DNA of 64,000 nucleotides, taken from Ensifer adhaerens (GTDB lineage Bacteria; Pseudomonadota; Alphaproteobacteria; Rhizobiales; Rhizobiaceae). The stretch spans positions 1 to 64,000 of the forward strand of contig NZ_LGAP01000001.1 of assembly GCF_001270265.1 (NCBI RefSeq), given 5' to 3'. This document shows positions 43,283 to 53,199 of the stretch, piece after piece. The notes under the pieces were generated by a model. It saw only the letters and a program-made list of their open reading frames with translations. It was not told the DNA's origin and searched no databases. Within the stretch, counting starts at the first letter, position 1. Each line of letters starts with the position of its first letter. A program made the translations under genes and the position numbers.

Positions 43283-45502
43283 ATGTTTACGGGGCATTCG
43301 TCGCGTTGGCGGCCGTTCGTCATTCTGTTCGTGGCGGTGCTGGCGTTTGCGCCAGCCGATGTCTTGGCTGCAAAGCGTGTCGCCCTTTTGATCGGCAACG
43401 AGAAGTACGAGGCGACCTCTCAACTCAACAATCCCGCCAATGACGTCGAACTGATGAAGGCCTCGTTCGAGGATGCGGGCTTCGATTCCGTCACCACGGT
43501 TCATGACGTCGGGCGCCAGGACATGGTCAAGGCGCTGCGCGATTTCGAGGATCTGGCAACGGGCGCCGATGTGGCGATTGTCTACTACTCCGGCCACGGC
43601 ATGGAAATGAACGGCCAGAACTTCCTTCTGCCGACCGATGTGCAATTAAAGACGGACAAGGATATCGAGGACGAGGCGATCGGCCTTGATCGGGTTCAGC
43701 GGTCGCTCGAGGGTGCAACCAAGCTCAAGCTGGTGATTCTCGACGCCTGCCGCAACAATCCGTTTGAGCAGAGCATGACGCGGTCGATCTCGACGCGCGC
43801 GGTTTCCCGCGGGCTCGCGCGTGTTGAGCCCGAATCGGCCGACCTGCTGGTCGCCTTCGCGTCCAAGGCCGGAACAGTTGCGCTCGATGGCGAGGGCAGG
43901 AACAGCCCTTTTGCCACAGCACTTGCAAAGTATCTGACTGAGCCGGGCGTCGACGTGCGCATCGCCTTGGGCAAGGTGCGCGACGAGGTGGTGTCTGTCA
44001 CAAACCGCGGCCAGGAGCCCTTTGTCTATGGATCGCTCGGTGGCGCCCAGATCTTCCTGAACATAAAGGAAGTGAACATCAACATCACCAACAACGGTGA
44101 GCAGCTCTCGCCAAACAGCCAATCGGCCGCTGCTGCCGATTGGCAGAACATCCGCGATCTCGCCGACAAGGATCTGATCGCTGCCTTCCTCGCCAAGCAT
44201 GGATCCGATCCTGTTTATAAGGTGCTGGCGGAAAAGAAGCTGAAGCTTCTGGCCGAGGCTGAGCAGACGTCGAGCGCGACGCCCGACGAGATTGCCTGGG
44301 ACGCTCTGAAGCAGTCGACCGACGCCGCCGCGCTCACGCGGTTCCTCGAGCGTTATCCCGACAGCAAGCACAAGGTGGAGGCGGAGCAGCAGATTGCCGC
44401 GCTCGAACCGCAGAAGGGCCTCAACATCTCGCAGACCGGCAAGGACACCCAGGCTTCGCGCGATTGCTATCTGCTGGCAGGCGAGCCGCAGTCCATGCCC
44501 GGCTTCGTCGGCGTCAACTTCCTGAAGCTTGATTCCGCCCGGGCGCTGACGGCCTGCGCCCAGGCGGTCAACGAGAATCCCGACGACATGATGCTCGTCA
44601 ATATGCTGGGCCGGGCCCAGGATGCCGGACGCGACTATGTCGAGGCACGCCACAATTATCAAAAGGCCGCCGACGGCGGCAATATGTACGCATTGACGAA
44701 TCTGGCCTGGTTCTCCGTCTACGGCACCGATGGCGCCGTCGATGTCGACCAGGGCAAGCGCATGTTCGAGCAAGCGGCCAAGGCCGGCAATGCCTATGGC
44801 CAGGCATCGCTCGGCTGGCTCTATCGCGAAGGTTACGGCGGCATCGCCCAGGACTATGATGAAGCTGCCAGGTGGTATCAGTTGGCCGCCGGTCAGGGTT
44901 ATGCCAACGCCATGGCCACCGTGGGCTGGTTCTATCGAGAGGGGCTTGGCCTGCCCAAGGACCTGGCGCAGTCGCTGTCCTGGTACAAGAAGGCGGCCGA
45001 AGGAGGCGACGTCAACGCCATGTCGTCGCTCGGCTGGGCCTGCCAGAACGGGCTTGGCACCGAGCAGAACTATGCCGAAGCCAAGACCTGGTACGAAAAG
45101 GCGGCCAATGTCGGCGATTCCTATTCCATGGCATTGCTCGGCTGGTTCTACGATGTCGGCACCGGCGTCGCCCAGGACTATGCCCAGGCACGCACCTGGT
45201 ACGAGATGGCGGCAAATGCCGGCAGCGCCTACGCGATGGGAAATCTGAGCCGTCTTTATGACTATGGCCTCGGCACCAAGGCGGATGCGAAGGAGGCTGT
45301 GCGCTGGGCGGCAGCCAGCGTCGAGGGCGGCGATCCGGCCAAGCTTCAGGAGCTCAAGACCCAGCCGAGCAATTTTACACCGGCCTTCCGCAAGGAGATG
45401 CAGGTGCTCTTGAAGGATCGCGGCTTTTATAGTGGTCCCGTCGATGGAGATTTTGGTGCCGCGACGCTCGATGCGATCGATAGGCTTTCGCGAAAGACAT
45501 AG
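43283..45502 (+). CDS. Exported caspase-like (peptidase C14) protein with Sel1 repeats and peptidoglycan-binding-like C-terminus
   Basis: This 739-residue protein has a signal peptide at residues 1-30 (ending DVLAA). The caspase domain follows (about 31-250) with catalytic His105 in YYSGHGMEM and Cys156 in VILDACRNNP. A middle segment with two TPR-like units covers about 285-380. Six Sel1 repeats follow (about 455-690), for example AYGQASLGWLYREGYG. The end is a PG_binding_1-like unit (LLKDRGFYSGPVDGDFGAATLDAI). It should act in the periplasm as an Arg/Lys-specific orthocaspase-like protease or scaffold. The start at 43283 has GGAGGG 6 bp upstream and gives the signal peptide. Substrate is unknown. 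Confidence 0.85.
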   Translation: MFTGHSSRWRPFVILFVAVLAFAPADVLAAKRVALLIGNEKYEATSQLNNPANDVELMKASFEDAGFDSVTTVHDVGRQDMVKALRDFEDLATGADVAIVYYSGHGMEMNGQNFLLPTDVQLKTDKDIEDEAIGLDRVQRSLEGATKLKLVILDACRNNPFEQSMTRSISTRAVSRGLARVEPESADLLVAFASKAGTVALDGEGRNSPFATALAKYLTEPGVDVRIALGKVRDEVVSVTNRGQEPFVYGSLGGAQIFLNIKEVNINITNNGEQLSPNSQSAAAADWQNIRDLADKDLIAAFLAKHGSDPVYKVLAEKKLKLLAEAEQTSSATPDEIAWDALKQSTDAAALTRFLERYPDSKHKVEAEQQIAALEPQKGLNISQTGKDTQASRDCYLLAGEPQSMPGFVGVNFLKLDSARALTACAQAVNENPDDMMLVNMLGRAQDAGRDYVEARHNYQKAADGGNMYALTNLAWFSVYGTDGAVDVDQGKRMFEQAAKAGNAYGQASLGWLYREGYGGIAQDYDEAARWYQLAAGQGYANAMATVGWFYREGLGLPKDLAQSLSWYKKAAEGGDVNAMSSLGWACQNGLGTEQNYAEAKTWYEKAANVGDSYSMALLGWFYDVGTGVAQDYAQARTWYEMAANAGSAYAMGNLSRLYDYGLGTKADAKEAVRWAAASVEGGDPAKLQELKTQPSNFTPAFRKEMQVLLKDRGFYSGPVDGDFGAATLDAIDRLSRKT

Positions 45503-45663
45503 AGCGGCGCAGGCGACAGCCAGATTCCGTTCTGTTTGCCTCACATTGCTGCCGCCGCCGCGCAAACCGCAGCTTCCCGCATGTCTTCGAGGGCATGAAC
45601 GGGCCGGTTCCTCGGGCGCCCACATGAAAATGTGCCGATTTGCCGGAAACCGACAAAAAAATC

Positions 45664-45692
45664 TTGCATTGCCCGCGGTCTGACACTAGTCA
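45664..45692 (+). promoter_or_regulatory. Possible promoter of tRNA-Ser
   Basis: TTGCAT (45664-45669) and TAGTCA (45687-45692) are 17 bp apart and end 9 bp before the tRNA. Match to consensus is moderate for -35 and poor for -10. Confidence 0.3.
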
Positions 45693-45701
45693 GGCGCTAA
45701 C

Positions 45702-45791
45702 GGAGAGGTGGCCGAGTGGTCGAAGGCGCTCCCCTGCTAAGGGAGTATACCCGGAAGGGTATCGAGGGTTCGAATCCCTTCTTCTCCGCCA
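45702..45791 (+). tRNA. tRNA-Ser(GCT), reads AGC/AGU
   Basis: The 90-nt sequence folds as a class II tRNA. The acceptor arm GGAGAGG pairs with CTTCTCC, the D-loop is GTGGCCGAGTGGTCGAAGGC, the anticodon stem-loop is CTCCCCTGCTAAGGGAG with GCT, a long variable arm (TATACCCGGAAGGGTATC) follows, then the T-arm GAGGGTTCGAATCCCTT, discriminator G and an encoded CCA. The long variable arm and G73 are serine identity elements. Confidence 0.97.
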
Positions 45792-46467
45792 TCACCCTCT
45801 GATGGTTGATTTTTCCCGCTCATCGTATGTCAGTCGCCCGCTCGTCGGCCGATATGTCATTCTTCAATCCAGATGACATCGGCCTAGCTGCAAGCGGGAA
45901 TGCATTCTCGGCGCCATCTGCACCAATGTCGATGAACCTCCTTGGCTTCGGTAAGCCATCTTCTCCACCCAGAATCAGACGTCGCGAACGATCGACTGCG
46001 AATCTCTCGCATTGATTCTGGCGATTCCGGTGGTCGGAGCGGCAGTGGGCAATGTCGATTCCGTGAAATGTGGCGGTGCTGCACCTCGCTCTTCCCAGGA
46101 AATTGGCTGGCCGGATCGGCTTTTCCCCCCATTTTGGGCCGCTTTCTGCCTCTTTCTGAAACAGGCGGTACCCCCCGCTCTTTTTCTAAGCCCTCAGGAA
46201 TAAAGGCTTTTCTTAATCCTTTATTAATTTTCTCAGGCTGCATGCGGCGATTTTGTGTCGTTTCAGCAACAGGGTTCGGCGAAGGGCGGCGGAAAGCACG
46301 TCATCTCGCCAGTTGGACGTTGCGCCGATGACCGCGTCTTGTATTTTCAAATCCGGAAGCAAGGGCGGTTGATCGTCCGACTTCTTGAACGTTGGGGATG
46401 GGGCAGGGAACGCTGTCCTTCAGCAAAATACCCAGACCCGTTTGAAACTTTTGACTGGAGGTCAGAA
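45792..46467. other. Long non-coding stretch between tRNA-Ser and porin gene
   Basis: The 676 bp contain no credible gene on either strand. An AT-rich segment at about 46195-46235 (TTTATTAATTTTC) may belong to the porin promoter. The position just downstream of a tRNA is where integrated elements commonly sit, but no integrase or direct repeat of the tRNA 3' end is visible. Confidence 0.5.
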
Positions 46468-47520
46468 ATGAACATCAAGAGCCTTCTTCTCGGCTCCGCT
46501 GCAGCTCTCGCAGCAGTATCCGGCGCACAGGCAGCCGACGCAATCGTCGCAGCCGAGCCGGAGCCCATGGAATACGTTCGCGTTTGCGACGCTTTCGGCA
46601 CTGGCTACTTCTACATCCCGGGCACCGAAACCTGCCTGAAGCTCAGCGGCTTCATCCGCGTTCAGGGCTCGTTCGGCCGTGACGCGGTAACCAGCCGTTA
46701 CAATGGTAACGTTGACGGCCCCGCCGGCACGGTGGCCACGTCGGACTGGGATGTCTTCTCCCGCGCTTACGTCGCATGGGATGCCAAGAGCGACACCGAA
46801 TACGGCACGCTCACCGGCTTCTTCGCCGCTGAGTTCAACGCCGACAACGACAGCGACATCGGCGACAGCGACTTCATCGACGTCGATGAAGCCTACATCC
46901 AGCTCGGCGGCCTCAAGGCTGGTTTCTTCTACAGCTGGTGGGATAAGGGTCTGAACGGCGAAACCGACACGCTCGGCAACTTCACCGAGTTCAACTCGAT
47001 CGCCTACCTCTATGACGGCGGCACGTTCCAGGCTGGTGTCTCGGTCGACGAGCTCGAAGGTACGGTCACCACCAGGGACAACGGCGTCGGCATTGCCGGT
47101 ATCGTTTCGGCTTCGCTCGGCGGCGTATCCTTCGACCTGCTCGGCGGCTTCGACACCGAAATGGAAGAAGGCGCGATCCGCGGCTTGCTCTCGGCTGACC
47201 TCGGTCCGGGCGTCTTCCAGATCGCTGGTATCTGGGCTTCCAACCCGAACGCTTACTGGGCTCAGTCCGAGTGGACCGTTGCAGCTTCGTACCGCTTCAA
47301 CGCAACCGACAAGCTGGCGATCACTCCTGGCGCTCAGTACTTCGGTAGCCTGCAGGATTCGCTCACCAGCTTCGGCAACGACGATGCATGGCGCGCTGGC
47401 GTAACGGTTGACTACAAGATCACCGAAGGCCTCGCTACCCGCGTGTCGGTTCAGTACGAAGACGAAGACAACGGCGACGACCAGGTATTCGGCTTCGTCC
47501 GCCTGCAGCGCGACTTCTAA
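46468..47520 (+). CDS. Outer-membrane porin, RopA family
   Basis: This 350-residue protein has a signal peptide (MNIKSLLLGSAAALAAVSGAQA) and the porin_2 N-terminus ADAIVAAEPEPMEYVRVCDAFGTGYFYIPGTETCLKLSGFIRV with its two Cys. The rest is amphipathic beta strands, ending FGFVRLQRDF with the C-terminal Phe required for BAM insertion. GGAGGTCAGAA is an excellent ribosome binding site before the ATG at 46468. Alanine and glycine codons look biased as in highly expressed genes. Several RopA paralogs exist in rhizobia; which one this is cannot be said. Confidence 0.93.
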   Translation: MNIKSLLLGSAAALAAVSGAQAADAIVAAEPEPMEYVRVCDAFGTGYFYIPGTETCLKLSGFIRVQGSFGRDAVTSRYNGNVDGPAGTVATSDWDVFSRAYVAWDAKSDTEYGTLTGFFAAEFNADNDSDIGDSDFIDVDEAYIQLGGLKAGFFYSWWDKGLNGETDTLGNFTEFNSIAYLYDGGTFQAGVSVDELEGTVTTRDNGVGIAGIVSASLGGVSFDLLGGFDTEMEEGAIRGLLSADLGPGVFQIAGIWASNPNAYWAQSEWTVAASYRFNATDKLAITPGAQYFGSLQDSLTSFGNDDAWRAGVTVDYKITEGLATRVSVQYEDEDNGDDQVFGFVRLQRDF

Positions 47521-47548
47521 TCTGATCTGACCTCGGTCAGTTTAGAGA

Positions 47549-47576
47549 AGCCCGGCTTTCGAGCCGGGCTTTTTCG
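47549..47576 (+). terminator. Strong Rho-independent terminator after porin gene
   Basis: A perfect 9-bp stem AGCCCGGCT / AGCCGGGCT with a UUCG tetraloop (47549-47570) is followed by TTTTTCG. It lies 29 bp after the stop. Confidence 0.95.
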
Positions 47577-47634
47577 TTTGGCGTCTTCCGTACGGGAAAG
47601 ACATTCTCCCGCGAGAGCGCAGGCACGCGCTCGT

Positions 47635-48513
47635 TTAGCGGTGAACAAAGGCGGCTATGGCATGCCTGGGGCCGTCGAGATGCAGTAGCGGTGCATGGCC
47701 TTGTCCAGCGGCGGTCACGGTCGCCAAGTTGGGATGCCTATTCTTCATCTCATCAACCGTGGCGCTTGACAGCAGCTTGGAATGTTCGCCGCGAACGACC
47801 ATCATCGGAAGCCCCGTAAAGGCGTGGAACTGGGGCCAAAGATCCGGCGGTGACATGTCCGCCGTAAGCGCCTGCAGTTGCGCCGCAATTGCTGGGTCGA
47901 AATCGGCGGCGGGAACGCCGCCTTCGTCGCGATAGATCGCCCTTGCCATCTGCAGCCAATCGACCTCTCGAAGGATCGGGAAATCGTCTCCGTGTATGGC
48001 TTTCAGGTAGTCGGGCGCTGCGGCCCAGCTTGCCGGTCCGGTCCCTGTGTTGAGATAGTCCCGGATCCCGAGCAATCCCTCAAGTTCGATCACAGGCCCG
48101 ATGTCATTGAGCACGACCCCTGCGATCAAGCCGGGGGCCAGGCCGATCAGATGGTGCAGGATCAGCCCCCCACGTGAGGTGCCGATAAAAATTGCCTTTT
48201 CGATAGCGAAATACGCGCAAGCGGTGATGACGTCGGACGTTTCGACTGCAATCGTATAGCGGCTCTTATCGCCGTCGCGTTCCGAATTCCCGCGGCCACG
48301 GTAGTCCAATGAGATGACGGGATGCCCGCCTCCAGACGAAGATGCGAGAAAGGTGGCAAGCTCGTGAAAGTCTCGGCTGTTGCGAGTGAGCCCCGGCAGG
48401 CAGATGACCGGAGTTGCCGCCCGTGGCTCAGGCTCAGGTCCGTAGGCCCGCGCGTAGAGCTGCAATCCGCCGACCCCGTGGAAACGATGTTCCCGAAACG
48501 CGCCTCGATCCAT
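47635..48513 (-). CDS. Alpha/beta hydrolase
   Basis: This 292-residue enzyme has the alpha/beta hydrolase layout: oxyanion region VICLPGLTRNSRDF, SLDYRGRGNSER, the nucleophile elbow IFIGTSRGG with Ser near residue 117, and the catalytic His in AAGQGHAPLLHLD near residue 275. The ATG at 48513 starts MDRGAFREHRFHG; the longer frame to 48585 shows no family features. Substrate is not predictable. It stands alone. Confidence 0.85.
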   Translation of the reverse strand: MDRGAFREHRFHGVGGLQLYARAYGPEPEPRAATPVICLPGLTRNSRDFHELATFLASSSGGGHPVISLDYRGRGNSERDGDKSRYTIAVETSDVITACAYFAIEKAIFIGTSRGGLILHHLIGLAPGLIAGVVLNDIGPVIELEGLLGIRDYLNTGTGPASWAAAPDYLKAIHGDDFPILREVDWLQMARAIYRDEGGVPAADFDPAIAAQLQALTADMSPPDLWPQFHAFTGLPMMVVRGEHSKLLSSATVDEMKNRHPNLATVTAAGQGHAPLLHLDGPRHAIAAFVHR

Positions 48514-48742
48514 GCTCGCCCTCCATTCAGCGCAGGACCGGATCGTAGCCGTTGAAACGGAAACGGCAAGCACGCGGTCGGGCATTCAGGGACGAGAAGG
48601 GCGCTCTTGGTCCGCGTTACCTCTTGGGGCCGCGAAATTGCCGATTGCCGGGGTCACAGATTGAAACCGGTTGTTGCACCGACCTGAGGAGCCGACACAT
48701 CGGCGTGGCTGCCAGGAGTGGCCGCTTCCTCATTTCTCATTG

Positions 48743-49240
48743 TCAGTAGGGCGAATAGCACTGCCGCCGCGGGCCGTTATAGGGCTGATACGTGTTGTCC
48801 CAGGCCCGATAGGACCGGAATCGCGCGTAGCACCAGCGTGTATGTGGGCTGCCGCCGGCAACTCTCGGACCGTTGTAGTATCTTGGCTGGCTCAACAAGC
48901 CGCCGATAATCGCGCCGGCCGCAAGTCCGCCAATGAACGCGCCGGCATCATTATCACGGTCCCGATAGTATCGGCGATAACCATCACGATAATAGCCGTG
49001 TCGTTCGCGGTAGTAACCGCGCCGGTCGTACCGATAGCCACGTGCGCAATAGGGGAGACTACACCCACTGCCGCCTTTCCGCGCTTCACCACGCTCGTAC
49101 GGGAATTGCGCCGGTTGGACATCGGTGGCTTGAGATGCAATCCTCGGAGCGATCGGAAATGCCTGTGCAGGTGGAACGCTGCTCATTGCCGTCAACACCG
49201 ACAGGGCGATAACTGTTAACGTCTTCATTGCCTTTACCAT
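48743..49240 (-). CDS. BA14K family exported protein
   Basis: This protein of 165 residues has a signal peptide ([23 protein letters not shown] after a short leader) and a Tyr/Arg-rich low-complexity middle ([20 protein letters not shown] and [10 protein letters not shown]). A hydrophobic glycine-zipper segment follows ([17 protein letters not shown]), then the BA14K motif [27 protein letters not shown]. The family is described in Brucella as immunoreactive and lectin-like. The start could be 49240 or 49228 (MKTLTV); neither has a well-spaced ribosome binding site. Confidence 0.85.
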   Translation of the reverse strand: MVKAMKTLTVIALSVLTAMSSVPPAQAFPIAPRIASQATDVQPAQFPYERGEARKGGSGCSLPYCARGYRYDRRGYYRERHGYYRDGYRRYYRDRDNDAGAFIGGLAAGAIIGGLLSQPRYYNGPRVAGGSPHTRWCYARFRSYRAWDNTYQPYNGPRRQCYSPY

Positions 49241-49400
49241 TTCCGTCGGGAAGACGGAACCTTCAAGCAAGGAAATGCTTGAGATCGTACTTTGTGCCGC
49301 CTCCGGAGATCACGATTATTTGATCATCGCCATCTGTCAACGATCACGACGAACAACCAGTATGAACCTAACTTTTCCCGTTGGAACGGGTTCATGGCAG

Positions 49401-49470
49401 CGCGTTATCTCTTTGTTTTTACGCAGTTTCTGACGAAACGCCGCTGCGCCCTCTTGCCTGAATTGCTCTA
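49401..49470. repeat. Degenerate half of a RIME-like element
   Basis: CGTTATCTCTTTGTTTTTACGC followed by a diverged palindrome ending GAATTGCTCT corresponds to the second half of the element at 21071-21173, with the perfect GAAACGCTCT hairpin lost. It lies between the BA14K gene start and the slt stop. Confidence 0.65.
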
Positions 49471-51540
49471 AGGCGACTGTCGTCCCATTCTAAGGTCTGC
49501 GACTATGTCGGCGCTTTGACCGAGCCTGACTTTGTAGACCTGATAGTTTTCCATCACACGCTGGACGTAGTTCCGCGTTTCCTGGAACGGGATGCGTTCG
49601 ATCCAGTCGACGACTTCGTCGATCGGTTTGCCGCGGGGATCACCATATCGGCTGAGCCAGTCCGGGACACGACGCGGACCGGCGTTATAGGCGATGAAGG
49701 TGAGAATGTAGGAGCCGCCGAAGCTATTGATCTGCTCACCGAGGTAATGCGCGCCGAGGGTGGCGTTGTATCCGGCATCGCTCGTCAGGCGGTCTTTGGA
49801 ATAGGCAAGGCCGTAGCGGCTCGCCACGCCTTTGGCCGTTCCGGGCAGGAGTTGCAGCAGGCCCCGCGCGTTGGCTGTGGAGACCGCCGCAGGGTTGAAG
49901 GCGCTTTCCTGCCGCGCGATCGCATAGGCGAGCGCCTTGCCCGAGCCATCGATGTTGGCCGTCGACGGGATGACACCGACAGGGAAAGCGAGTGCGGCAA
50001 CATCGATGCCACGGCCAAAGGCGGTCTTGCCGATCTGGAGGGAAAGCTGGTGATTGCGGGCTTTTTCGGCGCGTGCCGAAAGGATCGCCAGCTCGCCGGG
50101 GCTCGTCAATTCTTCCGCCAGCGCTCGATAGATGCTGTCGGCGCGCCAGCCGTGGCCGGCGGCGTCGAGCCGTGCGATGGCACGAACCGCCTCGCGGCTT
50201 TCGAAACGGGCTCGGTCCTCCGCTGAGGGGGCTGGATAGGTGACATTGAGTGCCTTGCGGCCGAGCCGTGCTGCCGCAAGCTGGCCGTAGAAGGTGCCGG
50301 GAAAGCGGGCCGCGTTGGTGAAATAATCCTTGGCGTTGCCCGGTCCGCCCGCTTCCGCCGATCGTCCAAGCCAGTACCAGGCCCGGGATGCCGAAAGCGG
50401 CCGGTTCGAAACATCGAGGATCCGTCGGAAATGCCGCGATGCCGTGGCCGGATCTTCCATGCCGCGCAGCGCGTACCAGCCGGCGTGAAACTCTGCGTCG
50501 ACGATATCGGTCGCCTCGGTCGCCTTGTGGTTGGCAGCAACCCGGTAAGCGCCGCGGAAATCCCCCTTGTCCAGCAGGCCACGGCTGACGATCCGTTGTT
50601 CGGTCCACCACTCACCGGGATTGACCAGCGAGTCCTGATCTTTCGGCATCGTGGCCAACAGCTTGGCGGCGTCCGCATACTTGTCCTGCTTGCGCAGGCT
50701 TTCGACGCGGATGAACAGGTAGGCCGGGTCACCATGCCACGAGGGATCCACCGCCGATATCAGGGCAGGAGCGTTGGCCGTGCCGCGGCTGACGGCCGCC
50801 CAGGCGCGATAGAGCGACTGCGCCTTGCCGAGATCGCTGAAGCGTTCGGCCTGCTCGATGCGATTGCGATAAAGCAGCATCGTCATCCGCTGCCGATGGT
50901 CTGCAACAGTCAGCAGGCCGGAGAACTCCGACAGGATCTGTGTTTCCACATCCTTGTCGAGCCCCTGTTTGAACCAGAGTGCGCGCAGCCGCGTTGCTGC
51001 TGTCGCACTCTGCCCCTGTGCCACCAGCGCGCGGGCAAGGATGATCGTCCCTTCAGTGGTCTCGGGCTGCGTCTGGCCGAAGGCGGCAAGTATATCGGCG
51101 GCTGGCGGGTTTTCGCGATAGAGCGCGCGTTCGGAATTGGCACGCAGAGATTTGAGGCCAGGCCACCCCTGCAGTTCGCGCTGGGCATCGGCAACTTCGA
51201 AAGATGGGATGCCGCGTTGTCCCGAAACGGCGATCGCCCAGGTCAGAATGTGACGGTCGAGCGTGCCCTCGCGCATGCCGTTTCGAACGGTGATCGCCTT
51301 GGCGGGATCCTTGTTGGAAAGCGCATCCAGCCCAAGCTTCAGGTCGCCTTGGATCGGGGATACCGTTGCGGGGACCGCGCCGGTGATATCTTTGCTCGAA
51401 ACGCGGCCGGCCTTGTCGGAGATTGCCGGTTTGCTGCCCGGTACCGGCACTTTGTTCGGGGCTTCCGAGGAATTGGCCGACGAGGCCAGCAGCGCTGCGC
51501 CGATCATGGCGGCGACAGGCAGAAAGATTGATCCGCGCAT
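49468..51540 (-). CDS. slt: Soluble lytic murein transglycosylase
   Basis: This 690-residue periplasmic enzyme has a signal peptide (MRGSIFLPVAAMIGAALLASSANS), a long alpha-superhelical region (about 60-500), and a C-terminal SLT domain. The catalytic Glu is in AIARQESAFNPAAVS near residue 537, followed by GLLQLLPGTAKGV and YILTFIAYNAGPRRV. It cleaves the MurNAc-GlcNAc bond to form 1,6-anhydro products. The ATG at 51540 is used; one codon further upstream is TTG. It is divergent from dapA, the usual alphaproteobacterial arrangement. Confidence 0.93.
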   Translation of the reverse strand: MRGSIFLPVAAMIGAALLASSANSSEAPNKVPVPGSKPAISDKAGRVSSKDITGAVPATVSPIQGDLKLGLDALSNKDPAKAITVRNGMREGTLDRHILTWAIAVSGQRGIPSFEVADAQRELQGWPGLKSLRANSERALYRENPPAADILAAFGQTQPETTEGTIILARALVAQGQSATAATRLRALWFKQGLDKDVETQILSEFSGLLTVADHRQRMTMLLYRNRIEQAERFSDLGKAQSLYRAWAAVSRGTANAPALISAVDPSWHGDPAYLFIRVESLRKQDKYADAAKLLATMPKDQDSLVNPGEWWTEQRIVSRGLLDKGDFRGAYRVAANHKATEATDIVDAEFHAGWYALRGMEDPATASRHFRRILDVSNRPLSASRAWYWLGRSAEAGGPGNAKDYFTNAARFPGTFYGQLAAARLGRKALNVTYPAPSAEDRARFESREAVRAIARLDAAGHGWRADSIYRALAEELTSPGELAILSARAEKARNHQLSLQIGKTAFGRGIDVAALAFPVGVIPSTANIDGSGKALAYAIARQESAFNPAAVSTANARGLLQLLPGTAKGVASRYGLAYSKDRLTSDAGYNATLGAHYLGEQINSFGGSYILTFIAYNAGPRRVPDWLSRYGDPRGKPIDEVVDWIERIPFQETRNYVQRVMENYQVYKVRLGQSADIVADLRMGRQSP

Positions 51541-51835
51541 CAAGAGCCCCGTGTTTCCCCGTGTCTCACATTCATTTGCCGCCGGATTGCCTAACGAAGG
51601 GTTACCGGGGCTTATCGATCATAGCAATCGCACCGCCGCCACCTGCGCACCGGATGGCGAGCCTCAAGGATTATGCGGCTTGCACGTCAAGCTTTTCCGT
51701 GAAAACCGGCATGAAATGCCGTGTCACGGCGCTTGCCGCAGCCCCCTCACATGATTATGGTGCGGCAGTTTTTTAACCGTCGATTACGGCCAAAGCGTGA
51801 GTGTATTCGCGTTTTTGAGCCGTCAGGAGTTGTGC

Positions 51836-52720
51836 ATGTTCAAGGGTTCCATTCCCGCTCTCGTAACACCGTTCACCGCCACCGGCGCGGTGGATGCGGA
51901 AGGTTTCGTCGCGCATGTGGAATGGCAGATAAAAGAGGGCAGCTCCGGTCTCGTGCCCGTCGGCACGACAGGTGAATCGCCAACCCTTTCGCATGCGGAG
52001 CACAAGCAGGTCGTCGAGCTCTGCATCAAGGCAGCCGCCGGTCGCGTGCCGGTGATTGCCGGGGCCGGCTCCAATAATACGACCGAGGCCATCGAGCTTG
52101 CGCAACACGCCGAAAAGGCGGGTGCGGATGCCGTACTCGTCGTCACGCCGTACTACAACAAGCCGACGCAGAAGGGCCTGTTCGCCCACTATTCGGCGAT
52201 CGCCGAAAGCGTGAAGCTGCCGATCGTCATTTACAACATCCCCGGCCGCTCCGTTGTTGATATGAGCGTCGAAACGATGGCCGCGCTCGCCAAGGCCCAC
52301 CCGACGATCGTCGGTGTCAAGGATGCCACCGGCAAGATCGAACGCGTGTCCGAGCAGCGCATGGCCTGCGGCAAGGATTTCGTTCAGCTTTCCGGCGAGG
52401 ATGCGACGGCGCTCGGCTTCAACGCCCATGGTGGTGTCGGCTGCATTTCGGTCACGGCAAACGTCGCGCCGCGGCTCTGCGCCGAATTCCAGCAGGCAAC
52501 GCTTGCCGGCGACTACGCCAAGGCGTTGGAATATCAGGATAAGCTGATGCCGCTGCATAAGGCGATCTTCATGGAACCCGGCCTGTGCGGCGCCAAATAT
52601 GCGCTGAACCGTCTCGGCCGCATGAGCCGTGCGGTGCGCTCGCCGCTGCTTTCGACACTCGAGCCGGCAACGGAAGCCGCCATCGATGCAGCGCTCAGAC
52701 ATGCAGGATTGATGAACTGA
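51836..52720 (+). CDS. dapA: 4-hydroxy-tetrahydrodipicolinate synthase
   Basis: This 294-residue TIM-barrel enzyme condenses pyruvate and aspartate semialdehyde in lysine and diaminopimelate synthesis. [14 protein letters not shown] binds pyruvate, the catalytic Tyr is in [24 protein letters not shown] follows, and the Schiff-base Lys is in [13 protein letters not shown] near residue 163. AGGAG is placed before the ATG at 51836. Its stop overlaps the smpB start by 1 bp (TGATG), so translation is coupled. Confidence 0.96.
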   Translation: MFKGSIPALVTPFTATGAVDAEGFVAHVEWQIKEGSSGLVPVGTTGESPTLSHAEHKQVVELCIKAAAGRVPVIAGAGSNNTTEAIELAQHAEKAGADAVLVVTPYYNKPTQKGLFAHYSAIAESVKLPIVIYNIPGRSVVDMSVETMAALAKAHPTIVGVKDATGKIERVSEQRMACGKDFVQLSGEDATALGFNAHGGVGCISVTANVAPRLCAEFQQATLAGDYAKALEYQDKLMPLHKAIFMEPGLCGAKYALNRLGRMSRAVRSPLLSTLEPATEAAIDAALRHAGLMN

Positions 52721-53199
52721 TGGCACCCAAGGGAAGCCAGCGCACGGTCAAGAAGATTGTCGCGGAGAACCGAAAGGCCCGCTTCAATTATGAGATCGTC
52801 GATACCTACGAGGCTGGTCTGGTGTTGACCGGCACGGAGGTGAAGTCGCTGCGCGAAGGCAAGGCAAACATCGCGGAATCCTACGCCACTGACGAGGGTG
52901 GCGAGATCTGGCTGATCAATTCCTATCTGCCGGAGTATCTGCAGGCGAACCGCTTCAACCACGAAACGCGCCGTCGTCGCAAACTGTTGCTGTCCAAGCG
53001 CGAGGTCAATCGGCTGCAGGGTGCCGTCAATCGCGAAGGCATGTCGCTCATTCCGCTCAAGATCTATTTCAACGATCAGGGCCGCGCCAAGCTCGAGCTG
53101 GCGCTCGGCAAGGGCAAGAAGCTGCACGACAAGCGCGAAAGCGCCAAAGAGCGCGATTGGAACAGGCAGAAGAGCCGATTGCTCAAGGAGCGCGGCTAG
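52720..53199 (+). CDS. smpB: tmRNA-binding protein SmpB
   Basis: This 159-residue protein binds tmRNA and brings it to stalled ribosomes for trans-translation. Family features are [40 protein letters not shown] and the basic C-terminal tail ([25 protein letters not shown]). The start overlaps the dapA stop by one base. The stop is immediately followed by a RIME-like element that probably forms the transcript end. Confidence 0.97.
   Translation: MAPKGSQRTVKKIVAENRKARFNYEIVDTYEAGLVLTGTEVKSLREGKANIAESYATDEGGEIWLINSYLPEYLQANRFNHETRRRRKLLLSKREVNRLQGAVNREGMSLIPLKIYFNDQGRAKLELALGKGKKLHDKRESAKERDWNRQKSRLLKERG

Noticed and set aside
43646-45625. 659-codon open frame antisense to the caspase-Sel1 gene
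   Set aside because: The repetitive composition mirrors the Sel1 repeats on the plus strand; no ribosome binding site or domain supports it.
45953-45975. Possible att-like copy of the tRNA-Ser 3' end (CTTCTCC-type sequence)
   Set aside because: Only about nine bases match (TCTTCTCC plus one), which is expected by chance; there is no integrase.
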